A stretch of 64,000 bases of DNA from NCBI GenBank assembly GCA_913057245.1, contig CAJXNH010000012.1, positions 1 to 64,000 of the forward strand, in the 5' to 3' direction. Position numbers and translations under genes: made by a program. The stretch is from an uncultured Phaeodactylibacter sp. GTDB lineage: Bacteria > Bacteroidota > Bacteroidia > Chitinophagales > Saprospiraceae. Below are positions 18,096 through 26,425 of this stretch, one piece after another (within the stretch, counting starts at the first letter, position 1; each line of letters opens with the position of its first letter). The notes under the pieces were generated by a model. That model worked only from the letters and a program-made list of their open reading frames with translations. It ran no database searches and was not told the DNA's origin.

Positions 18096-18728
18096 TTATT
18101 TCCGGCCAAAAACTTCCGCAACTGGAATCTCCAGTTCCTTCAGGATCTCCGAAGTGAGCTGGCTACCGGGTGCGAAAGGGCGTGACCCCGCATATCGCCC
18201 ATTACTGTCCGGCCGGTAAACGGTAATGGTTTGCTCGAAAGGGTGGACAATCCAATATTCCGGGACGCCAGCGGATTCGTAAATGGTAAATTTCTCTTCG
18301 GTATCCTCCTTGTTATTGCCCCGGGAGAGGATTTCAATAATCAGGTCCGGAGCGCCCAGGCAGCCCCGGTCATCAATTTTTGCGGGGTCGCACACCACCA
18401 GGATATCCGGTTGGACCACGGTTTCTATCTCTTCATCTGACAGGGCGGTGGCGCTTTTTCTTCTCCGGCTGGACAGGGGCGTCTCAGACGGGATGATGAG
18501 CCGGACATCATAGGGCGCATGCCGGACTTCACATTCTTTTTGTCGCAAGTGATACCAAATCGTGCCATGAAGAAAACTGCTGATCCGATGATGTTCATCA
18601 CTGGGGGCGGGCACCATTTTGCGTACATATCCCCTCAATAACTCCACCCGCTCCCCGAGATTCCAGGTCAGGTAGTCCGCGTAAGAATACTTTTTGTGCA
18701 AATCCAGTTGGTCCAATGAGGTAATCAT
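18096..18728 (-). CDS. Uma2-family putative endonuclease
   Basis: A 210-residue DUF820/Uma2 protein. The PD-(D/E)xK core is visible as VQPDILVV (D108), GAPDLIIEILS (E132) and a following lysine-rich helix, with the typical VPEYWIVHP after it. Uma2 proteins are abundant in cyanobacteria and some Bacteroidota; their biological role is unclear. It is a single gene, 2 bp from the end of the preceding plus-strand unit and 60 bp beyond the macroglobulin stop. An insert of about 15 Ser/Arg-rich residues (SSRRRKSATALSDEE) precedes the core. Confidence 0.85.
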   Translation of the reverse strand: MITSLDQLDLHKKYSYADYLTWNLGERVELLRGYVRKMVPAPSDEHHRISSFLHGTIWYHLRQKECEVRHAPYDVRLIIPSETPLSSRRRKSATALSDEEIETVVQPDILVVCDPAKIDDRGCLGAPDLIIEILSRGNNKEDTEEKFTIYESAGVPEYWIVHPFEQTITVYRPDSNGRYAGSRPFAPGSQLTSEILKELEIPVAEVFGRK

Positions 18729-18788
18729 AGGCGTGGGTTATGCTGTTCGCAAGATATTACGATCCTGTTTCATTAGCAAAACGCAAAT

Positions 18789-21700
18789 CTACTCCACCTT
18801 CAATCGCACCCCGGCTGAATGGCTGCTGAATTCCGGCGCGTACATACACTGCAGGCGCGCCATGCCGTTGGTGAAATCCCCGCGATGGCTGACCCGCAGC
18901 GGGTATTCCAGCGTATAGGTTCCTTTAGGCAGGTACGAAATAAAGAAGTCCGTAGAGGCATCCCGGGTACTTTGGTAATAGCCGAGTCCCCCCTGCCATT
19001 GATACCGGCTCAGTACATTGACCGGCTCCAGGCCACTTGCCCGCATATCCTGCAGGTGGACGTACTCCATAGCCCGGTCCACCTTGATGTCGATGCGCAC
19101 CACGAGCTTATCGCCAGGTTGTAGCGCCATTTCGGGCGTTACCGGTACCAGAATGGGTCCGGTGTCACTTGACTCTTCCCGGTAGAGCGTACGGTTCATC
19201 ACCAACGGTGTGGACTTGAAGGTTTCCACTTTGTCCAGGTCTTCAAAGTACTGCCAGTAGGCGGCACCCCAGGCAATGCCGGGATTAGGGTTGTCCACCC
19301 TGATTTGACGGAAGCCTGGCTGAACGGCTTTGCCATCCCATTGGGTCTTGAAATAACCAGTGCCTGCCTCAGCGTTTTTTTGCGCTTCTGTGAGTTGTGC
19401 CTGGTAGACATCTTTATCCAGCTTAGGGAAGGAGACCTGCACGGGCTCGTCGTAAGCCAGCCAGTTTTCGCCGAAGCGGAGCATGGCATAGACCGCACTG
19501 GCAGTGGCCTTGGTGGTTTCCCAGTGGTTGGTCTGTTTGTTTTTCAGCAGCCACACTTTGAGTTGCTCCACCGCTTCTTCGTCCTTAGCAACGGTAGCGA
19601 AGGCCTCGATAAGCATGGCGTGGGTTTCAATTGGCAGCTGATACCAATAGAAGCCATAATCGTACTTCCAGTACATGCCCATTTCCTCGTTGTACAGGGC
19701 ACGCTCGCGCAGGGACTTCATGATTTTTGTGGCTTGTTCCGGCATATCCTGCTTTTGGAAGGCCACTGCCAGCATAGCCTGTTCGTAGAGGTTGCGCTCC
19801 AGCCACTTATCCTCAGCCTGTTTCAGGTAGAAGTTGAATGCCTCCTTCGCAGCCCCGGAAAGTTCCTGATCAGCGGTAAGAGATCGGGTGTAGAGGTAGT
19901 GGATGGCGATATTTGGCAGCAGGCTATCCTTTCTGGCCATAGCCTTGGTGTAGTAATCTGCTATTTCTTCATCGACAAAGGCGAGGCCGCGCTCCAGGAT
20001 GTTACGGGCGTTGCGGTCATTCGCAATGTCTTCTACGCCAAGCAGCTGCAGCCGTGCCAGGCCTTCCACCAGGTACTGCGTGATGTACCAGCTTTCGCGC
20101 CCACCCGGGAACCAGGAGAACCCACCGTTAGCAGATTGTCGCTCTTTGAGCTTATTCAGGGCCTCCGCTTTTTCGTACCCCATACGGTTGAGGTCGAACA
20201 GCAGGCCGATGCGTTTGCGCTGTGCGGTTTCGCTTTGGGCATTGCGGACCCAGGGCGTTTGCTCCAGAATGATGTTTTTCAGGTCCTGGTTTTGCTCCAG
20301 TTCGCTTAGCAAGGCATCGGTTGAGCGCCACTGCTCGAACACACGCTGCACTTCCGGGTACTGATTCGCCACAGACGAGGCCAGGCTGTTGGCGTAGTAG
20401 CGGCTGAAAATCTGCTCGGTGCATTCGTGGGGGTACTCCATGAGATAGGGGAGTGCCTTCACCGCGTACCAGGCCGGATTGGAGGAGAACTCCAGGGTGA
20501 ACTGATGCTGCTGCAGTGTTTTGGACTGCTGCGCTTTTTTCATGGCGCTAAAGTCGAAGGTCTTGCTTGCTGCTCCACCGATCGGCAGGGGCATCGTTTC
20601 CGTGACGAGGGTCCGGTTGGTCAGCACCGGCAGGGCACTTTCTTCCCCATCAGCATAGCTGCCGGCCTCAGCTGTGACCCGGTGGACGATCGCGCCGGTG
20701 AAATCTTCCGGCACTTCAAGCCTCCAGGAAAGCCCCTGCGACTGCCCGGCTTCGGCCGTAAAGGGCTGCTCCTGATCGGTATTTCCAAACAACGCATCAA
20801 TGGGCTCCATGCTCACCGCATCAAACAATTGAAGGCGGGCAGTGCCCTGCAATGATCCTTCCGACAGGTTGCTCACCTTAGCGGTAAAGGCAATGCGGTC
20901 GCCCTGACGCACAAAGCGGGGCGCGTTGGGCTGTACCATCAACTGCTTTTGCGTGACCACCTCCTGCTCCGAAAGGGCATACTGCAGGGAGGTCGTATGG
21001 GCAAAGGCCAGGAATTTCCAGCGCGTAAGGGCTTCATTCATTTTGAACTTCAGAATGATATTGCCAGCCTCATCGGTACGCAGTTGCGGAAAGAAAAAGA
21101 CCGTTTCCTTCAGGTTGCGGCGGATGGCCGGCTCTGTTTTAGGGGCCTCCGGTTCGGCATTAGCCATCGTATCGGCTTCCGGGGTAGGGGGAGCAGCCAT
21201 CCCGGCGCGTGGGGCTGCTTCTTCTCTTTGGGTAGATTTAGCAGCATAGGACATTGCTTTATTAGTTTCGGCACTGCCGATATCACTATAAGCCTGAGGT
21301 TCGGCGAAGCTGCTTCGCGCAAAACGATACCAACGGTTCCAGCCATGCCAGTCGAGCCCCCGGTACTGCCGTTCATCAGGGCTAAAGTAAGGTCCACTTT
21401 TGTAGAAAAAGGAACGGCCGTAGTCGGCCGAGAAACCCTGCTGTGCCCAGTTCGAACGGCTATAGGCAGTCGGGAAAGGGCTGAAATGCCAGTTGTGCAT
21501 GCGGTAGGCATCCAAAGAAGCATCGTACATACCGGCAACTAACTCTGCAGCCACTACCTCCTTCTCCGGGCCGCTGATTTTGAGCTCCCATGTTTCTTCC
21601 GCTCCAGGCAGTAGCTTGTCCCGGAAGGTCTGATAGGTGATTTTGAGTTCCTTGTTGCTCCAGGGCACCGTGATTTGCTGCTGGAACGTGAAAAAGCGGT

Positions 21701-24700
21701 TGTACTGCATCCCCTGAATATGGAGGAATAAATTGCCCCGGTCTTTTTCCTCAATTTTTTGGCTGATCCGTTGCCAGCGCGCTGCTTTTAGCCATTCCTG
21801 CCGAATGGTGCCATCGCGGCCTTCCACTTCAATCAGGTAGGGGATTTCCGCTGTGGCGCTGCCCAGCAGGTGCTGGTAAGTATCGCCGGGTTGGAAAGGG
21901 CCTTCTTTGGCTGGCTTTTCCCAGGCAACCATGCCATCAGGCAGGCGTTGTTTTTTACTATTAAACAGGGCAAAATACTTGATCGACTCTACCATTTCCC
22001 CGCTTTCGTCCCGCAGACGGAGACTGACCTGATAGTGTCCGGTCTTCCAGCCGGAAAAATTAAGGAAGAGGGTGTCTTTACCATTGACTTCTACCGATCC
22101 TTCGAAAACAGTACCCGTGGTTTTCCAGTTGCGCTGCTCATTTTCATCTGCATAGGGCAGGTGAGGAAAACGCTGTACAAATTCTGCCTCCTCCAGCAGG
22201 TAGTAATCCGGGCGTTCCCAGTAGCGCTCCACCAGCGCGCGTGACGGCGGTGCCAGTGCGGTTATGGTTAGATCGCCACCGGCAGCAGTAGGGTTGCCAT
22301 CGAGGTTCTGGGCATAGAGTTGCAGTGCCATCATGGGATCAGCCAGGTCTGCATGAGCCGGGAAGTCCATTTCAGCCTTGAGCTGCAGGTAGCCCAGGCG
22401 CACGGATCGGGTAGCGGATCGGGTCTCGCCATTGGAATCGGTAACATCCACCGAGATGGTGTAGGTGTACTCCGGGCGGTTGTCCGGGCTGATGGTGGGG
22501 TCAGGCACCGCAGGGAATTCGATGGAGAAGCTGCCGTCAGGACCTGTTTGTGCAACGCCATTCGCGATTTCCATACTACTGTTGCTTGGCATACGGTACC
22601 ACCAGGGAGACCACGGGAAACGGGCATTGCGCTCTACCCGGTAGCTAACCTTTGCCCCATCGATTACGTTGCCGGCGTAGGCTTTGGCCAGGCCGGAAAC
22701 CATTACGGTGTCCCCCAGTTCAGGCTGCCCGTCCAGTGGTTGGAGTTCTACTTCAAACCTGGGGCGTTTGTATTCTTCTACTGAGAAAAAATGGGTGCTG
22801 CCGCCCAGGCTGGACTGTATGGACATTTGCCCCAGCAAGCCGCCCTGTGGTGCCGTGAAGTTGCCCTGTACAGTACCAAATTCATTGGTTTCCAATTCCA
22901 GGGTTTCTACTTCCTGCCGGTTGGCATCCCGGAAAGTCAACGTGACCGACTGATTGGGCAGGATAGCCGGAATGTCATTCGCATCTTTGGTTAAAGCGAG
23001 AGCTTTGAAGTAGATGGTTTGCCCGGGCCGGTAAATGGAGCGGTCAAGGAAAAAATGGGTGGTTTCAGACCGGATATCTCTGTCGTAAGACTGGTAATTG
23101 GAGAAGCCCCGGCCCAGGATTTGCACATCTGCACCGCGCGTGAGTTGCACGACAAATGATTGCCGGTTGTCACCGGGAAGGGAAGCCATACCCATGGCGT
23201 TGGTTTGGGCTTTGCTGTGCGGGACAAGCTCCTGCTGATTTTTCCGTCGATTGTACCGGGTGGTAAAAAACTGCAGTTCCACGCCTGCCAGGGGCTGCCC
23301 GTTCTCCCGGTGGGCGACCAGTATTCGGTTGTCGGTTCGTTGGTAGAGGCCGCCCAGTTCTGATATACTGAAAAATACTGCGCCAGCCATGGCAGCTTCA
23401 CCAAAATCTTCATTGGTGGCGTAAAGAAGGGCATAACTGCCAAACCCCTGCCCGTCAAGTGCAAATTCAGTGCGGTGCTGTTGCAGGTCGCCTTCATCCG
23501 GTAGCTTGAAGTATCCCTCAAGCCGGGGCGCTTTGCTTTTCAGGATTTCGAGCGTTTCTTCCCCCCGGTTGCGCTCTAGTGGGAAGGCATCTTCCGGGGT
23601 CAGTGGGATAAGCCGGTAGTATAGCGCATCCGTATTCCGGTAGGTGAGGGAGAAGAGCATCGACTGATTAGGAAGGTAAATCTCTTCCGCCTGCAGGGTA
23701 AGTTTTGAATCCAGAAGTACGGCCTGTAGTTTTTTAAGGGGTTGAGCCCAGTAATGGTCCGGGTAGGTGTCAAGTGCTTTTTTTGTCAAATCCAGGGCTT
23801 CCTTTGCTTTCCAGCGGTGCGTGGTATCACCAAAAGGTTGGTAACTTTGCCCAAGCTGCTGATAATGCTCCGCTAAAGCATACCAGGCCTGCATAACTTC
23901 AGGCGTGCCCTGATATTGCTCAATAGTGCGTTGCAGGGCATGGGTATACAGCGATTCTTTCTCAGCATTCACCAGCTTTTGGTAAGCAAATTGGAGGCGT
24001 TTGAGGTCCAGGTCGAGCAAAGCAGCGGCATTGTCATTCTTCAGCCGCACACGCAACAAGTCTTGCAGGAGGTGGAGTACCTGAAGGGTGTACGCTGTTG
24101 AGTCTTGTCCGCTGAAGCTGGTTTCGACAAAAGCTTGTGCAGGAGCGAGGGCCGCTTCCTCCCGCAGCACATACTTATACACGGGCTCGTTGAGGTACGA
24201 TTGGTCGTTGGAGAAGTAGTCGATAGCCCGGTGCATGAGGAAGTCGTAAAGGGTGGGGCGCAGCCCTTCCGTAGCCGGGCTGTTGGGGGTGGTGATGGGC
24301 GCCCATTCTTCAATGGGGATGTTGAGGAGGTCCTGATCTTGTACAGACAAAAGGTATTGCTTTGCCGTTTCATCCAACAGATCGCGGGTAGTCCATAGGC
24401 TGATATCCTCCGGGCGCTCTCCGGTCACGGTTGTCCGCTCACTAATCTGCCAGCGGTTTTCCTCCAGGTAGCGCTGATACAAGCCCGCCAGCAAAGTATG
24501 GAGCACCGGTTTTACAGGAAAAGAAGCCGAATCGGCTTCCGATTGCACACGGCGGATGGCTTCCGCCAAGCCTTCCTCTTCGATTTGGCTTTGGAATTTA
24601 TTGAGGTAGATGATGGTTTTGACCCATTCGGCTGGTTCATCATCCGCTTTAGCTTGCTGGTAGAGTGTTTCGGTGGCCTCAAGTGCCGACCGGGGCAGGC

Positions 24701-24842
24701 CATTCTGCTCAAGGGAGTCTATTTTGGCCCAGGTCTCGGCGTATGGGCTGTTGTCGTTCATAATCGGTTTTGGCGTTTGGGAAAATAAGGGGGCGGAGCA
24801 AAGCAGTGCGGCGAAAAGCCCCGAAATGATACGGTTTAGCAT
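18789..24842 (-). CDS. Alpha-2-macroglobulin family protein (large, signal peptide)
   Basis: A 2017-residue secreted protein. A signal peptide (ending near PLFSQ) leads into a helical repeat-like region up to about residue 380. Macroglobulin domains follow, including the MG2 motif YRPGQTIYFK near 605, and the A2M domain around 1245-1340 (FFFPQLRTDEAGNIIL). The thioester site is PHECTEQ, with C1474 and Q1477 both kept. A helical toroid and a receptor-binding-like C-terminus complete it. Bacterial homologues are thought to trap proteases in the periplasm or at the surface. The usual neighbour pbpC (penicillin-binding protein 1C) is absent. It is larger than Escherichia coli YfaS (about 1530 residues) because of the N-terminal extension. 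Confidence 0.92.
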   Translation of the reverse strand: MLNRIISGLFAALLCSAPLFSQTPKPIMNDNSPYAETWAKIDSLEQNGLPRSALEATETLYQQAKADDEPAEWVKTIIYLNKFQSQIEEEGLAEAIRRVQSEADSASFPVKPVLHTLLAGLYQRYLEENRWQISERTTVTGERPEDISLWTTRDLLDETAKQYLLSVQDQDLLNIPIEEWAPITTPNSPATEGLRPTLYDFLMHRAIDYFSNDQSYLNEPVYKYVLREEAALAPAQAFVETSFSGQDSTAYTLQVLHLLQDLLRVRLKNDNAAALLDLDLKRLQFAYQKLVNAEKESLYTHALQRTIEQYQGTPEVMQAWYALAEHYQQLGQSYQPFGDTTHRWKAKEALDLTKKALDTYPDHYWAQPLKKLQAVLLDSKLTLQAEEIYLPNQSMLFSLTYRNTDALYYRLIPLTPEDAFPLERNRGEETLEILKSKAPRLEGYFKLPDEGDLQQHRTEFALDGQGFGSYALLYATNEDFGEAAMAGAVFFSISELGGLYQRTDNRILVAHRENGQPLAGVELQFFTTRYNRRKNQQELVPHSKAQTNAMGMASLPGDNRQSFVVQLTRGADVQILGRGFSNYQSYDRDIRSETTHFFLDRSIYRPGQTIYFKALALTKDANDIPAILPNQSVTLTFRDANRQEVETLELETNEFGTVQGNFTAPQGGLLGQMSIQSSLGGSTHFFSVEEYKRPRFEVELQPLDGQPELGDTVMVSGLAKAYAGNVIDGAKVSYRVERNARFPWSPWWYRMPSNSSMEIANGVAQTGPDGSFSIEFPAVPDPTISPDNRPEYTYTISVDVTDSNGETRSATRSVRLGYLQLKAEMDFPAHADLADPMMALQLYAQNLDGNPTAAGGDLTITALAPPSRALVERYWERPDYYLLEEAEFVQRFPHLPYADENEQRNWKTTGTVFEGSVEVNGKDTLFLNFSGWKTGHYQVSLRLRDESGEMVESIKYFALFNSKKQRLPDGMVAWEKPAKEGPFQPGDTYQHLLGSATAEIPYLIEVEGRDGTIRQEWLKAARWQRISQKIEEKDRGNLFLHIQGMQYNRFFTFQQQITVPWSNKELKITYQTFRDKLLPGAEETWELKISGPEKEVVAAELVAGMYDASLDAYRMHNWHFSPFPTAYSRSNWAQQGFSADYGRSFFYKSGPYFSPDERQYRGLDWHGWNRWYRFARSSFAEPQAYSDIGSAETNKAMSYAAKSTQREEAAPRAGMAAPPTPEADTMANAEPEAPKTEPAIRRNLKETVFFFPQLRTDEAGNIILKFKMNEALTRWKFLAFAHTTSLQYALSEQEVVTQKQLMVQPNAPRFVRQGDRIAFTAKVSNLSEGSLQGTARLQLFDAVSMEPIDALFGNTDQEQPFTAEAGQSQGLSWRLEVPEDFTGAIVHRVTAEAGSYADGEESALPVLTNRTLVTETMPLPIGGAASKTFDFSAMKKAQQSKTLQQHQFTLEFSSNPAWYAVKALPYLMEYPHECTEQIFSRYYANSLASSVANQYPEVQRVFEQWRSTDALLSELEQNQDLKNIILEQTPWVRNAQSETAQRKRIGLLFDLNRMGYEKAEALNKLKERQSANGGFSWFPGGRESWYITQYLVEGLARLQLLGVEDIANDRNARNILERGLAFVDEEIADYYTKAMARKDSLLPNIAIHYLYTRSLTADQELSGAAKEAFNFYLKQAEDKWLERNLYEQAMLAVAFQKQDMPEQATKIMKSLRERALYNEEMGMYWKYDYGFYWYQLPIETHAMLIEAFATVAKDEEAVEQLKVWLLKNKQTNHWETTKATASAVYAMLRFGENWLAYDEPVQVSFPKLDKDVYQAQLTEAQKNAEAGTGYFKTQWDGKAVQPGFRQIRVDNPNPGIAWGAAYWQYFEDLDKVETFKSTPLVMNRTLYREESSDTGPILVPVTPEMALQPGDKLVVRIDIKVDRAMEYVHLQDMRASGLEPVNVLSRYQWQGGLGYYQSTRDASTDFFISYLPKGTYTLEYPLRVSHRGDFTNGMARLQCMYAPEFSSHSAGVRLKVE

Positions 24843-25001
24843 AGAATTTGTCTTTTGGGAGGGCGGCGTACTGAATAATACCGCCTGTTACCTTACTAAT
24901 ACGCAGCAAGGCAGGGTCGAAGTACATAAATGTAGGGAAAATGTGGCGAATAGCCTGTGGAAAAGACAGGGAAGGAGAGGAGTGAATGTAAATAACCGGA
25001 T

Positions 25002-25021
25002 CGGCGTAAAGGTTTACGCCG
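25002..25021. terminator. Perfect inverted repeat after the RlpA gene, possible terminator
   Basis: CGGCGTAAAGGTTTACGCCG is a 20-base palindrome 18 bp downstream of the RlpA stop codon (minus strand). It would form a strong small hairpin, but no clear T-run follows, so termination is only a guess. Confidence 0.35.
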
Positions 25022-25038
25022 CTCCGGTAACCGGGATA

Positions 25039-26127
25039 TTACCGGATCATCGTGACTAATCCATCAATCATAAAGGACCGGCGCAGGTCATCCAGGTAAT
25101 TCTGGGCAGCGGCTTTTTGCGGGAAAGGGGCAATGACCACTTTCTGGAGCCCGTTAGCATTCATGATGAAGACATTACTTAATCCTTTTCCCTGTAATTC
25201 TTCTACCTGGCGGGCAGCATTTTCTGCATTTCGGTAGGAACCGACTTGTACGGCATAGCCCTGTGTGCCTCGGGGCAGCGTGGCAGCTGTTGCACTTGAG
25301 CTGGTCTTAGAGGAGTTTTGTGTTGCACCAGGCGCCCGGCTGGCGAGAGAGCCACCGACCTGTCCGTACGATTGGGGCTGATTAGTGGGGTAGCCACCCT
25401 TTGCAGTCAGGTTCGAATTGTTGCTGTAAGGCTCGGTGTAGGTCCTGCCCGATTGTGTAGGCTGGCTGTAAGCCATGTTTTCATTGCTGTAAGCCCGCCC
25501 AACCGGTGGTGCGGAATTGTAAGCGGAATAGCGGTTAGTACCACCCTTCGCCGTAAAGTCAGAGGTTTGGGCGCTCCGGCTGGCATAGCTGTTTTGAGTT
25601 GCTGCTGCCGGGTACAGAGGCTCGTAGGAGGAGGAACTGTAAGCGGGCGCACGGTTACTCCGGCTGGCGTAGCTGTTGTAGGATTGAGGCACGGACCGGG
25701 CAGTGGTTTGAGCAGTCAGCTGCCCTCCTCTTGGATTTTGGTCAGAATGGCCGACCGGTTCTATACGGACCTGCGCTTTACCATCCCTGAGTAGCCCGAT
25801 ATCCATTGCGGCTGCTTTGGAAAGATCAATCATCAGGCCTTCCACGAACGGGCCACGGTCATTGACCCGCACTACGGTAGACAAGCCGTTATCCAGACGG
25901 GTTACTTTTAGTAAGGTGCCTTTGGGGTAAGTTTTGTGCGCGGCTGTATACTCTTCCCGCCGGTAGACCTCGCCCATAGCGGTAATACGGCCGTGGAGAT
26001 AGTCGGCATAGTAGACCGCTGTGCCTGTCTCGCTGTTATTGGTGGAAGAAGCGTAACGGCTGCTGTATTGCTGTGCCGATAAGCCTGTTGTCAGTAAAAA
26101 CAGGCTGAAAATTATGTAGAAGCGCAT
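25039..26127 (-). CDS. RlpA-like double-psi barrel protein with SPOR domain
   Basis: A 362-residue exported protein (signal peptide ending GLSAQ). Residues about 35-125 form the RlpA double-psi beta-barrel (GTAVYYADYLHGRITAMGE, VRVNDRGPFVEGLMIDLSK). A low-complexity linker rich in Ser, Tyr and Asn follows with repeats of SYASRS and TAKGG. The last 75 residues are a SPOR domain (YAVQVGSYRNAENAARQVEE) that binds denuded peptidoglycan. Known RlpA proteins are lytic transglycosylases or division-site proteins; the barrel's catalytic residues are not verified here. A long-stem repeat lies just upstream. Confidence 0.87.
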   Translation of the reverse strand: MRFYIIFSLFLLTTGLSAQQYSSRYASSTNNSETGTAVYYADYLHGRITAMGEVYRREEYTAAHKTYPKGTLLKVTRLDNGLSTVVRVNDRGPFVEGLMIDLSKAAAMDIGLLRDGKAQVRIEPVGHSDQNPRGGQLTAQTTARSVPQSYNSYASRSNRAPAYSSSSYEPLYPAAATQNSYASRSAQTSDFTAKGGTNRYSAYNSAPPVGRAYSNENMAYSQPTQSGRTYTEPYSNNSNLTAKGGYPTNQPQSYGQVGGSLASRAPGATQNSSKTSSSATAATLPRGTQGYAVQVGSYRNAENAARQVEELQGKGLSNVFIMNANGLQKVVIAPFPQKAAAQNYLDDLRRSFMIDGLVTMIR

Positions 26128-26153
26128 ATGCGTTTTGTTTAGTGGACTTTGTT

Positions 26154-26346
26154 TTAAGAGCTTGTTTGGATTTTACACTTCGGGCTGCTCTTGCCAAATT
26201 TTGTCCTGCTCTTCGTTGTTCTTCGGTCACGTCCGCACGGATGCTACCTCATCACGCCCCCGATGATGAATGTCGGGATCAAAGACTTGATCAGAATAAA
26301 ATTTGGCTTCGTTCGCTTCAAAAGCAAAATCCCAACAAGCTCTTAA
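26154..26346. repeat. Long-stem dispersed repeat, copy B
   Basis: The left end TTAAGAGCTTGTTTGGATTT pairs with the right end AAATCCCAACAAGCTCTTAA, with one mismatch in the first 20 positions. Inside, a second stem pairs GCCAAATTTT with AAAATTTGGC, and a small hairpin CCCGA...TCGGG is present at 26259-26277. The interior differs from copies A and C except for a central TCCGCACGGA, where those have TCCGTACGGA. It separates two minus-strand genes. Confidence 0.7.
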
Positions 26347-26425
26347 CAAACAAGAAGTTGGTTAAGATCATATTAACATTCAAAATCGGCAATAAATTGT
26401 TGAGGGTCAAGTTTTTTTATACGTT

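Noticed and set aside
19305-20309. 334-codon plus-strand frame
   Set aside because: Antisense to the macroglobulin gene, whose own frame carries clear family motifs; the sequence resembles no known protein.
25038-26127. CRISPR-like or tandem DNA repeats in the RlpA linker
   Set aside because: The SYASRS and TAKGG repeats are short, irregular and coding, typical of low-complexity linkers.
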